Source: Actinomycetes bacterium
Lineage (GTDB): Bacteria; Actinomycetota; Acidimicrobiia; Acidimicrobiales; Microtrichaceae
Length of the DNA: 9,146 bases
Assembly: GCA_023423475.1 (NCBI GenBank)
Contig: JAFAFN010000099.1
Coordinates: 1-9,146 of the forward strand
Direction: 5' to 3'
The notes under the pieces are model-generated. The model had not been told where the DNA came from and made no database searches. It saw nothing but the letters and a program-made list of their open reading frames with translations. Made by a program: the position numbers and the translations under genes. This document shows positions 1 to 5,865 of the stretch, in pieces (the first letter of the stretch is position 1; each line of letters begins with the position of its first letter).

Positions 1-344
1 CCCTTGCGCTGTTCGAGGCCAGCGAGGGCCATCCGATGCTCCCGCAGCGCACGGGCGTGGCCTTCAGCGTGGACGCCACGTCCTTCATCGACTTCGCCCG
101 ATCGTTGCCGTGCGGCATCGACGGTCCGACCGGGCGTCCACTGGTCGTGACCGATCTGGTCGACTTCGACCTGTGCTGGGCGTTCGACCTGGTCGATCCG
201 TGGGGCAACCTCTACGAGCTCAACTGCTACGACTACGACGAGGTCCGAGACCGGCTGGTCGACGCCGAGGGGATCGACGTCGAGCGCTACTGGCCCCGTT
301 CGCTCCACGACGCCTACGTCGAGCACGGCCGCGACGGGCGCTGA
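1..344 (+). CDS. VOC (glyoxalase/dioxygenase-fold) family protein, 3' part only
   Basis: The gene enters from outside the window; codons are read from base 3 and 113 residues remain before TGA at 342-344. The segment DLVDPWGNLYELNCYD is the usual last strand of the vicinal-oxygen-chelate fold (consensus DPDGNxxEL), and its Glu is normally a metal ligand. The tail after it, containing VERYWPRSLHDAYVEHGRDGR-like charged and aromatic residues, is not diagnostic. VOC proteins include glyoxalase I, ring-cleavage dioxygenases and antibiotic-binding proteins, and the visible part cannot tell these apart. The next gene starts five bases after the stop on the same strand, so the two are probably co-transcribed. 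The family call is fairly secure; the substrate is unknown. Confidence 0.72.
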   Translation, partial: LALFEASEGHPMLPQRTGVAFSVDATSFIDFARSLPCGIDGPTGRPLVVTDLVDFDLCWAFDLVDPWGNLYELNCYDYDEVRDRLVDAEGIDVERYWPRSLHDAYVEHGRDGR

Positions 345-349
345 TCGGC

Positions 350-1486
350 GTGCGCGCCGCGGTGGTCGGGGCCGGAGCGTGGGGGTTGCCGGCGGCGGCG
401 GAGCTCGCCCGACGTGGCCACGACGTCACCCTCGTGGATCGCTTCGGCCCGGCCAACACGCTGTCGTCGTCGCCGGGCCCGACACGGATCTGGCGGCTCG
501 CCCACCCCGACGGGGTCCGAGTGAGGTGGGCGCTGCGCAGCGTCGAGGCGATGGAACGACTCGCCGAGCGCAGTGGGCGCGAGGTCTTCCTGCGGCGCGG
601 GCTGCTGTGGCGCGACGACGAGACGCTGCGGTCCGTCGTCGATGCGATGGCAGGAGAGGACGTCGAGCACACACCCGTCGCGGCCGCCGAGGTCGGACGC
701 TTCCTCCCCGGGCTGCGACCCGACGGTCGCGACGCGGTGTTCCAACCCGAGGCAGGTCCGGTGCTGGCCGCCGCGTCCATGGCGGCCCAGCTCGACCTGT
801 TCCTGGCCGCGGGCGGCGAGCTCATGGTCGGCCCCACCGTGCGGGAGATCGAGTCCACGACCTCCGGGGTCCGAGTCACCGGGGACGACGGTCGGTCGGT
901 CGACGCCGACGTCGTCGTCGTGGCACCGGGCCCCGGCGCGGTCGAGCTGCTCCCGCTGCTGGGGCTCGACCTGCCGCTGACGCCGCTGCTCGAACAGGTC
1001 GTGCACTTCGGGCCGACCGGCACCACCGACACCGACTCGATGCCGTGCTGGTTCGAGGGGCCCGTCGGCGAGACGCCGGGGCTCTACGCGATGAGCACAC
1101 CAGGGGTCGGCTACAAGCTCGGGCTGGACCAGCCCGTGCGGCTGCTCGAGGTGGGCGACGCCGACCGGACTCCCGACCCCGCACTCCTGGACGTCGCTGC
1201 CGATCGTGTCCGACGGGACCTCACCTCGCTCGACCCCACACCGCTCGACGCACAGATGTGCACGTGGACGATCTCGCCCGACAACCGCTTCGTGATCGAC
1301 TCGTTGCCGGGAGGGATCGTGCTCGCGTGCGGCGACGGCGGAGAGGGCTTCAAGTTCTCGGCGCTGATGGGCGAGGTGCTCGCGGACCTCGCCGAGGGGC
1401 GGACGCCGGACCCGGACACGGCGTCGTTCGCGCTGGCCCGGTTCGCTGCGGGCTACCCCGACACACCCCACGTGCTCGGCCGATGA
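350..1486 (+). CDS. FAD-dependent amine oxidoreductase, sarcosine oxidase (MSOX/SolA) family
   Basis: This is a 378-residue protein, the usual length for monomeric sarcosine oxidase and N-methyltryptophan oxidase, which oxidise N-methyl amino acids to imine and H2O2. The Rossmann motif GAGAWG is at residues 7-12, with Asp30 ending the second strand. PTRIWR (Arg46, Arg49) matches the flavin-contacting Arg49/Arg52 region of MSOX. MCTWT places Cys304 where MSOX has Cys315, which carries covalent FAD, and Lys256 matches the O2-activating Lys265. CGDGGEGFKFSALMGEVLADL is the family's closing FAD-binding segment (given here only as a landmark). At the position of MSOX His269 this protein has Asp260 (KLGLD instead of KLGYH), so the substrate may differ. 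GTG 350 was chosen because the Rossmann strand begins there and it follows the VOC stop by five bases. No strong Shine-Dalgarno sequence is visible, so coupling to the VOC gene is likely. MSOX residue numbers are from memory. Confidence 0.88.
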   Translation: MRAAVVGAGAWGLPAAAELARRGHDVTLVDRFGPANTLSSSPGPTRIWRLAHPDGVRVRWALRSVEAMERLAERSGREVFLRRGLLWRDDETLRSVVDAMAGEDVEHTPVAAAEVGRFLPGLRPDGRDAVFQPEAGPVLAAASMAAQLDLFLAAGGELMVGPTVREIESTTSGVRVTGDDGRSVDADVVVVAPGPGAVELLPLLGLDLPLTPLLEQVVHFGPTGTTDTDSMPCWFEGPVGETPGLYAMSTPGVGYKLGLDQPVRLLEVGDADRTPDPALLDVAADRVRRDLTSLDPTPLDAQMCTWTISPDNRFVIDSLPGGIVLACGDGGEGFKFSALMGEVLADLAEGRTPDPDTASFALARFAAGYPDTPHVLGR

Positions 1487-1515
1487 GCCCACCGGCCTCG
1501 ACCCGACCGGTCACA

Positions 1516-1521
1516 TAAGGT
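1516..1521 (+). promoter_or_regulatory. TANNNT -10 box for leaderless DUF2200 gene
   Basis: TAAGGT lies six bases before the GTG at 1528. There is no Shine-Dalgarno sequence and no clear -35 element. This spacing fits a transcript that begins at the start codon. The call is inferred from the pattern repeated at four other genes in the window. Confidence 0.5.
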
Positions 1522-1527
1522 CGCGGC

Positions 1528-1869
1528 GTGCACCGGATCTTCACCACGGCGGTCGCCGACGTCTACCCCCACTACGTGACCAAGGTCGAGAGGAAGGGTC
1601 GCGACAAAGCCGAGCTCGACCAGGTCATCGAGTGGCTCACGGGGTACGACGACGCAGCGCTCGCCGCACACCTCGACGCCGGCACGACCTTCGAGGACTT
1701 CTTCGCCGAGGCCGACCTCAACCCCGACGTCGGGCTGATCACCGGCGTCGTCTGCGGGGTCCGCGTCGAAGAGGTCGAGGACCCGCTCATGCAGCAGATC
1801 CGCTACCTCGACAAGCTCGTGGACGAACTGGCGAAGGGCAAGGCAATGGAGAAGGTCCTCCGCTCCTGA
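1528..1869 (+). CDS. DUF2200 family protein
   Basis: The protein has 113 residues and matches the whole length of the DUF2200 family from memory. Landmarks are HRIF near the N-terminus, [38 protein letters not shown], and a closing helix with [18 protein letters not shown]. It is compact and soluble, with no signal peptide or membrane segment. The family occurs in many bacteria as single-domain proteins of unknown function, so no reaction is proposed. The GTG start is set by the conserved HRIF that follows it directly and by the TAAGGT box six bases upstream. It sits between the oxidoreductase and the 208-aa gene on the same strand, but each of the latter two has its own promoter-like box, so it is probably a single-gene unit. 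Confidence 0.88.
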   Translation: MHRIFTTAVADVYPHYVTKVERKGRDKAELDQVIEWLTGYDDAALAAHLDAGTTFEDFFAEADLNPDVGLITGVVCGVRVEEVEDPLMQQIRYLDKLVDELAKGKAMEKVLRS

Positions 1870-1892
1870 GCCACCTGGCGGGTCGCCGTGGT

Positions 1893-1898
1893 TACGCT
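1893..1898 (+). promoter_or_regulatory. TANNNT -10 box for leaderless 208-aa gene
   Basis: TACGCT lies eight bases before the GTG at 1907, within the 37-base gap after the DUF2200 gene. No Shine-Dalgarno sequence is seen between box and start, which fits leaderless transcription. Confidence 0.5.
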
Positions 1899-1906
1899 GA
1901 TCCGGC

Positions 1907-2533
1907 GTGGGACTCATCAAGAAGGTGAAGGGCCTGCAGGCCGCGTTCGAGCAGGGTGTCGCCAACGCCAACGCCGCGGCCGAGGCGATGAACGGCACCG
2001 GCGAACCCGCCTGGCTGCTCCATCAGCCGCTGCGCGGCCCTGCAGGCCAGTACGTCTACGGCCAGCATCTCCCCACGGCCGAACGGGACGCGCTGCTCGC
2101 GCCGGTGGTGCTCGCGGCGGATCCTGCCGAACAGCGCCAGCGCGAGCTCGACGCCCGCGAGGCGACCCGAGCGCCGCACCTCGCCCAGGAGCGTGAGGCA
2201 CTCCGCATCACGCGGATCGCGACGACCGAGGGTCGCCAGGTCGAGATGGTGGCCGAGCACCTCGCCCGCACCAGGCTCTCGGCCCGCCCCGACCTGGTCT
2301 TCGGACTCTACCGGGTGCCGGACCACATCGACAGCGGCTCGCTGACCGCGTCGATCGGTTCGGATCGTCTCGTCGAGTGGGAGATCGTGCACCGCGACGT
2401 CGCCGAGCTGCCCGCGGCGGCACCGCCGACGTCGCTCGACCACGGCTCCAGCGATGAACCCGCCGACGACGAGCCCGCCGAACCGACGGGCGTGGTCGGA
2501 GCGGGTGCCGACACTGGGAACGACGCTCGATGA
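1907..2533 (+). CDS. Hypothetical protein, 208 aa, acidic tail
   Basis: I do not recognise this protein. Its codon use has the high third-position GC of a real gene. Residues 1-30 (GLIKKVKGLQAAFEQGVANA and on) should form an amphipathic Lys/Ala helix. The middle section has a charged helical stretch rich in Arg and Glu (about residues 75-125), then a likely beta portion around DLVFGLYRVPDHIDSG and LVEWEIVHRDV. The last 40 residues are Pro/Ala/Asp/Glu-rich and probably disordered. There is no signal peptide, membrane segment or cysteine motif. The GTG start follows a TACGCT box by eight bases. It is followed by a 203-base gap and then the sterol oxidase, so it is not obviously in an operon with it. 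It could be a lineage-restricted cytoplasmic protein; no function is proposed. Confidence 0.75.
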   Translation: MGLIKKVKGLQAAFEQGVANANAAAEAMNGTGEPAWLLHQPLRGPAGQYVYGQHLPTAERDALLAPVVLAADPAEQRQRELDAREATRAPHLAQEREALRITRIATTEGRQVEMVAEHLARTRLSARPDLVFGLYRVPDHIDSGSLTASIGSDRLVEWEIVHRDVAELPAAAPPTSLDHGSSDEPADDEPAEPTGVVGAGADTGNDAR

Positions 2534-2736
2534 TCGAAGCGGTCGGCCTGCGGGATCGACGGACCCGATCGTTGAGCGTCGCTCACCTTTTCGGGGGTTG
2601 ACGACCCGTCAGATCCGGGTGAGGGTGACGTGTGACCTCCGCCACACAGCGTGAGGTCGGGGTCACTGCTCCAGCCGAACGGGCCGACGACGAGCGGCCA
2701 CAACGGCGGCGACACGCCGTCGAAGGGGGATCACAC
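2534..2736 (+). other. Leader/intergenic region upstream of sterol oxidase
   Basis: This 203-base gap has no convincing gene. A TTGACG at 2598-2603 could be a -35 element, but no good -10 follows at 16-18 bases (GAGGGT at 2621-2626 is poor). Downstream are two mutually exclusive inverted repeats. GACCTC at 2634-2639 pairs with GAGGTC at 2653-2658 across 13 bases, and GTGACC at 2632-2637 pairs with GGTCAC at 2661-2666. The long leader and the Shine-Dalgarno sequence at its end contrast with the leaderless neighbours. A role for the repeats is speculative. Confidence 0.35.
2723..2730 (+). promoter_or_regulatory. Ribosome binding site for sterol oxidase
   Basis: AAGGGGGA ends six bases before the ATG at 2737. 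This supports 2737 over an upstream in-frame GTG at 2632, as does the Tat signal that starts right after it. Confidence 0.55.
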
Positions 2737-4475
2737 ATGACCGACGATGAGTTCGGCGCGCCCGCGCGCCTGTCACGCCGACAGTTGATGGGGGCCGCCG
2801 GTGCACTCGGCGCCGCCGGGTTGGTGCAGTGGGCACCCGCGTTCACGACGACCGCGGCCGCCGCGACCGTCGTGCCACCCGGGTTCCCGCCGTCGATCCC
2901 GCTGTATCGCCAGGGGTACCGCAACTGGGCCGGTGACATCGTCGTCGACGAGCTCTGGACCTGTGCGCCACGGACCCCGCGGAGGTCGTCACGATCGCGA
3001 ACTGGGCTCGCAGCGCCGGCTACAAGCTCCGTGCCCGCGGCAAGACCCACAACTGGTCGCCGCTGGTCGTGACACCCGGCTCGACGAACGCCAACCAGGT
3101 GCTGCTGGACACGACCCAGCACCTGACGTCGGTGTCGGTGGCGAGCGGTTCGCCCGCCACGGTGACCGCACAAGCAGGTATCACGATGGAGGCCCTCCTG
3201 ACCCGACTCGAGCAGTCCGGCTACGGGCTGACCGCGACGCCGGCGCCGGGCGACCTGACGCTCGGCGGTGTGCTCGCCATCGACGGCCACGGCACCGCAG
3301 TGCCGGCGAACGGCGAGACCCGGGTGCCAGGCACCACCTACGGCTCGATCAGCAACCTGGTCACGTCGCTCACCGCGGTGGTGTGGGACGCGCCGAGCAA
3401 CGCCTACGTGCTGCGCACCTACGCCCGCAACGACCCGAAGATCCTTCCCCTGCTCACGCACCTCGGACGCGGGTTCGTCACCTCGGCCACACTCCAGGTC
3501 GGCGCCAACCAGCGCCTTCGCTGCCAGAGCTGGTTCGACATCCCGTGGACGACGATGTTCGGTGCCTCGGCCGGAGCGTCACGCAGCTTCGCGAGCTACA
3601 TGAACAGCGCCGGTCGGGTCGAGGCGATCTGGTTCCCGTTCACCGAGAACCCGTGGCTCAAGGTCTGGAGCGTGAAGCCGTCGAAGCCGATCTTCGCCAA
3701 GACGGTGAACAGCCCGTACAACTACCCGTTCTCGGACAACCTCTCGACCGAGCTCACGAGCCTGATCGGTCGGATCATCGCGGGCAACGGTTCGCTCACC
3801 CCGACCTTCGGCACGACCCAGCTGTCGGTCGTCGGCTCCGGCCTCATCTCGACGGGTACCTGGGACATCTGGGGCTGGTCGAAGAACACGTTGCTGTACG
3901 TCCGGCCCTCCAAACTCAAGGTCACGGCGAACGGCTACGCCGTGCACACCTCCCGGGGGAACGTCCAGCGGGTCGTCAACGAGTTCGCCCTCAAGTACCG
4001 CTCGATGATGGACGCCTACCGGGCGCTCGGCCGCTACCCGATGAACGGCCCGGTCGAGATCCGGGTGACCGGACTCGACCAACCCGCCGACGTCGCGGTC
4101 GCGAGCGCGGGGCCGCCGTCGCTCTCGGCACTCCGGCCCCGGTCCGACGGCGCCTGGGACGTCGCGGTGTGGCTCGACGTCCTGACGGTGCCCGGCACTC
4201 CGTACGCGAACGAGTTCTACCGAGAGCTCGAGCAGTGGGTGTACGCGAACTACTCGGGCTCGTACGCCTCGGTCCGACCTGAGTGGTCGAAGGGCTGGGG
4301 CTATTCGAACACCGCGGCGTGGGGCGACAGCACGCAGCTGTCGACGACGGTGCCCAACTCGTTCCGATCGGGCACTCCTGCGGCGAGCAACTGGGACGCG
4401 ACCCGGGCGGCCCTCAACGCACTCGACCCCTCTCGCGTCTTCAGCAACGCGTTCCTCGACACGCTCGTGCCGTAG
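2737..4475 (+). pseudogene. Tat-secreted type II cholesterol oxidase (VAO fold, covalent FAD), frameshifted
   Basis: The frame breaks near 2968-2970. Bases 2737-2970 encode residues 1-78; the homologous frame resumes at 2970 and runs to the stop at 4475, so the repaired protein has 579 residues (Brevibacterium BCO2 precursor is about 613). Residues 12-18 LSRRQLM plus a hydrophobic stretch and Ala-rich end form a Tat signal. FPPSIPLYRQGYRNW and ELWTCAP match the BCO2 N-terminus as I recall it. After the shift come ANWARSAGYKLRARGKTHNW, with His105 at the covalent FAD position (His121), then YGSISNLVTSLTAVVW, EAIWFPFTENPW and NGPVEIRVTGLDQ (Glu441, Arg443 for Glu475/Arg477). Such enzymes oxidise cholesterol to cholestenone with H2O2 outside the cell. 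High third-position GC follows the frame change. All key residues remain, so a sequencing error or a very recent mutation is as likely as old decay. If read as is, the first product stops at 3072. Confidence 0.88.
3069..4475 (+). CDS. C-terminal open frame of the frameshifted cholesterol oxidase
   Basis: This is the largest intact open frame of the broken gene, 468 residues from GTG 3069 to TAG 4473-4475. An automatic annotation would probably start here. It contains most of the FAD-binding lobe and the whole substrate-binding domain, but it lacks the export signal and the THNW histidine at 3048-3050 that should hold FAD. The GTG overlaps the stop of the preceding fragment (TGA 3070-3072) as GTGA, so reinitiation is possible on paper. 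A stable, active enzyme from this start is unlikely. Confidence 0.45.
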   Translation: MTPGSTNANQVLLDTTQHLTSVSVASGSPATVTAQAGITMEALLTRLEQSGYGLTATPAPGDLTLGGVLAIDGHGTAVPANGETRVPGTTYGSISNLVTSLTAVVWDAPSNAYVLRTYARNDPKILPLLTHLGRGFVTSATLQVGANQRLRCQSWFDIPWTTMFGASAGASRSFASYMNSAGRVEAIWFPFTENPWLKVWSVKPSKPIFAKTVNSPYNYPFSDNLSTELTSLIGRIIAGNGSLTPTFGTTQLSVVGSGLISTGTWDIWGWSKNTLLYVRPSKLKVTANGYAVHTSRGNVQRVVNEFALKYRSMMDAYRALGRYPMNGPVEIRVTGLDQPADVAVASAGPPSLSALRPRSDGAWDVAVWLDVLTVPGTPYANEFYRELEQWVYANYSGSYASVRPEWSKGWGYSNTAAWGDSTQLSTTVPNSFRSGTPAASNWDATRAALNALDPSRVFSNAFLDTLVP

Positions 4476-4500
4476 ACGACCGGCAAGGTCGACGTGCCAG

Positions 4501-4523
4501 CCCCGGCCCGCTCAGGGCCGGGG
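4501..4523. terminator. Perfect GC hairpin between converging genes
   Basis: CCCCGGCCC at 4501-4509 pairs perfectly with GGGCCGGGG at 4515-4523 around the five-base loop GCTCA. It begins 26 bases after the sterol oxidase stop, and the minus-strand methyltransferase stop codon (4512-4514) sits in the loop. There is no T-tract on either side. High-GC actinobacteria often have such U-less hairpins, so a bidirectional terminator or mRNA 3'-end stabiliser is likely but unproven. Confidence 0.6.
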
Positions 4524-4982
4524 GACGTCGATCCGACGCAGTGGATCGCCGCCGTCGACGAAGAGGTCGGCACCCGGCGCCATGACCACCGAGAGGCGCT
4601 GCAGCGCGATCTCTCCGACGGCGGGGTGGCGTCCGTCGAGCGCCCCGACCCGAACGGCGAACACCAGGTCGAAGGGCGGCTCGCCCACGTCGAGCTCGAA
4701 GTCCTCGACCGCGACGCATCTGACGCTCAACCGTCCTGCCGAGATCTCCGCCGCCGCGGTCCGCTCGACCCGCGACACGGCGGCGGCCGAGCGATCGATG
4801 GCCATGACGTGCCCCGGGGCCACCCGGCGCGCCACCTCGCGTGCCGCAGCACCGGGCCCACAGCCGATCTCGAGCACGCGCATGCCGGGCGCCAACGGCA
4901 GTGCGTCGACGATCGCCGCCAATCGCGGCGACAACGCCGGGACCGACCTCGTCGGATGAGACGACCGGTCGTCCGCCGTCAC
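4512..4982 (-). CDS. Small class I SAM-dependent methyltransferase
   Basis: The protein has 156 residues. Motif I, LEIGCGPG (residues 37-44), binds S-adenosylmethionine. It is followed by VMAIDRS, with Asp63 as the acidic ribose ligand, then VRCVAVEDFEL (motif II region) and FDLVFAVRVGALD (motif IV region). The C-terminal strands are short, and it is smaller than most class I methyltransferases (about 200-280 aa), with almost no substrate-binding cap. The acceptor cannot be read from the sequence. GTG 4982 overlaps the TGA of the TraR/DksA gene by four bases (GTGA), which fixes the start and implies translational coupling. It is the last gene of a three-gene operon and ends inside a hairpin loop. 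It could modify a small molecule, including the nucleoside-like substrate of the first gene, but that is inference. Confidence 0.82.
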   Translation of the reverse strand: MTADDRSSHPTRSVPALSPRLAAIVDALPLAPGMRVLEIGCGPGAAAREVARRVAPGHVMAIDRSAAAVSRVERTAAAEISAGRLSVRCVAVEDFELDVGEPPFDLVFAVRVGALDGRHPAVGEIALQRLSVVMAPGADLFVDGGDPLRRIDVPRP

Positions 4983-5329
4983 CTGGCACAACCGACGCAG
5001 ACGGGCGTGGCGGGCAGGGCGTCCAGTCGCTGGGGCGAGATGTCGTGGCCGCACGACGTGCACCGCCCGTAGGAGCCGTCGTCCAGACGCCGACGTGCCG
5101 CATCGATCTCGGCCAGCGCGGCACGTGCCTCGTCCAGGAGCCCCGCGAGCTGCTGGCGCTCCCAGGCGATCGTGTGACCCTCCGGGTCGTGCTCGTCGTC
5201 GGTGGCCACGTCGCTCGCCGCCTCGATGATGCCGTCGAAGCTCTCGAGCAAACTCCGTTCGCGTTCGATCGCCGCCGAGCGCAGCACCTCGAGCGAAGAA
5301 CGGGTGTCGGCGGGTCCACTCGAGGTCAC
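4979..5329 (-). CDS. TraR/DksA family zinc-finger protein
   Basis: The protein has 116 residues. An N-terminal alpha-helical region (about 12-85) should form the coiled-coil hairpin of DksA proteins. It has the sequence TDDEHDPEGHTIAWERQQ, common in actinobacterial members, whose acidic residues occupy the hairpin-tip region. The C-terminal zinc finger is canonical, C-x2-C-x17-C-x2-C, with Cys90, Cys93, Cys111 and Cys114. DksA proteins reach into the RNA polymerase secondary channel and change transcription of growth-related promoters; actinobacterial members are less studied. The GTG start overlaps the stop of the deaminase gene as GTGA, and its own stop overlaps the methyltransferase start the same way. 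No separate Shine-Dalgarno sequence is evident, so its translation probably depends on the deaminase. A role as a local regulator of this operon is possible but not shown. Confidence 0.88.
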   Translation of the reverse strand: MTSSGPADTRSSLEVLRSAAIERERSLLESFDGIIEAASDVATDDEHDPEGHTIAWERQQLAGLLDEARAALAEIDAARRRLDDGSYGRCTSCGHDISPQRLDALPATPVCVGCAR

Positions 5330-5778
5330 AGGTCGACCGACTGCTCGCTGCGCCCGACCTCTCCGCGGGAGGAGTAGCCGAACGGCAACAGGTCCGCCGC
5401 ATCGGTCACACGATCGCCGTCGGGGGTGGGCACGACGACCCGGATGGCAGGGTGCAGGTCGACGAGCACCTGCCGGCACCGTCCGCACGGCGAGAGTACG
5501 CCCCTCCCTTCGTCGCCCACCGCGACGATCACGTCGAGGTCCGTCGCCCCGGCGGCCCGCGCGGCGCCGAGCGCGACCAGCTCGGCGCAGGGTCCTCCCG
5601 TGAAGTGGTACACGTTCACACCGGCGTAGGTCTGTCCGGACGTGTCCCGGACCGCTGAGCCGACCGTGTGCCGGAAGCCGTCCGACCCTGCGTCGATGAC
5701 CGCACGAGCGACGTCGATCAGTTCGGCGACCTCCTCGGACGAGATGGGACTCCGTCCGTCGGTTCCCTCTGACTCCAC
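5326..5778 (-). CDS. Blasticidin-S-deaminase-like cytidine deaminase
   Basis: The protein has 150 residues in the zinc-dependent cytidine deaminase superfamily. The zinc and catalytic motifs are PCAE (Cys64, Glu66) and PCGRCRQ (Cys98, Cys101). GVNVYHFTGGPCAELV and GVLSPCGRCRQVLVDLHP are nearly identical, as I recall, to Aspergillus blasticidin-S deaminase (BSD). There the ligands are Cys54, Cys88 and Cys91 with Glu56, so every position is offset by exactly ten, with no gap. Ordinary Cdd enzymes lack VYHFTGG. The reaction is hydrolytic deamination of the cytosine ring of a nucleoside. The C-terminal tail differs (GYSSRGE versus GYVWEG in BSD), so cytidine or another nucleoside antibiotic may be the substrate. 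GTG 5778 is preceded by GGGGAGG at a six-base gap. It is first in an overlapping operon with TraR/DksA and a methyltransferase. Confidence 0.88.
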   Translation of the reverse strand: MESEGTDGRSPISSEEVAELIDVARAVIDAGSDGFRHTVGSAVRDTSGQTYAGVNVYHFTGGPCAELVALGAARAAGATDLDVIVAVGDEGRGVLSPCGRCRQVLVDLHPAIRVVVPTPDGDRVTDAADLLPFGYSSRGEVGRSEQSVDL

Positions 5779-5784
5779 GAGCGA

Positions 5785-5791
5785 CCTCCCC
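5785..5791 (-). promoter_or_regulatory. Ribosome binding site of the deaminase operon
   Basis: On the minus strand GGGGAGG ends six bases before GTG 5778. It is the strongest Shine-Dalgarno sequence of the window and decides the start. It implies a transcript with a 5' leader, unlike the TANNNT leaderless genes nearby. No clear -10 box is visible in the 87-base gap to the thioesterase gene. Confidence 0.6.
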
Positions 5792-5825
5792 TGGTGCGAT
5801 GCGGCGGACGTCCACTGTGCCGCGT

Positions 5826-5841
5826 CGCACGGCCGCGTGCG
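5826..5841. other. Short hairpin between thioesterase and deaminase genes
   Basis: CGCACG and CGTGCG form a six-base stem with a GCCG loop, 24 bases beyond the thioesterase stop. There is no T-tract. It could be a weak terminator separating the thioesterase from the deaminase operon, but stems of this size arise often in DNA this GC-rich. Confidence 0.25.
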
Positions 5842-5865
5842 GGCCTGTTCGTCGGAGGCGGCAGT

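Noticed and set aside
314..1492. Long antisense open frame (392 codons, minus strand) over the FAD oxidoreductase
   Set aside because: Its translation is rich in Arg, His, Val and Gly with no family motif. It mirrors the high third-position GC of the true gene on the other strand.
1491..1511. ACCGG/CCGGT inverted repeat with an 11-base loop after the FAD oxidoreductase
   Set aside because: A five-base stem with a long loop is expected by chance in DNA this GC-rich, and it has no T-tract.
2964..2972. Programmed -1 ribosomal frameshift in the cholesterol oxidase
   Set aside because: There is no X-XXY-YYZ slippery heptamer at the break and no recognised stimulatory structure. This enzyme family is not known to use frameshifting.
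2801..4282. 493-codon plus-strand frame overlapping the cholesterol oxidase
   Set aside because: The product is Arg/His/Pro-rich low-complexity sequence. The other frame matches a known enzyme over its whole length.
4841..5377. Plus-strand open frames over the deaminase/DksA/methyltransferase operon
   Set aside because: The minus-strand frames show catalytic, zinc-finger and SAM-binding motifs plus precise GTGA junctions; the plus-strand frames show none.
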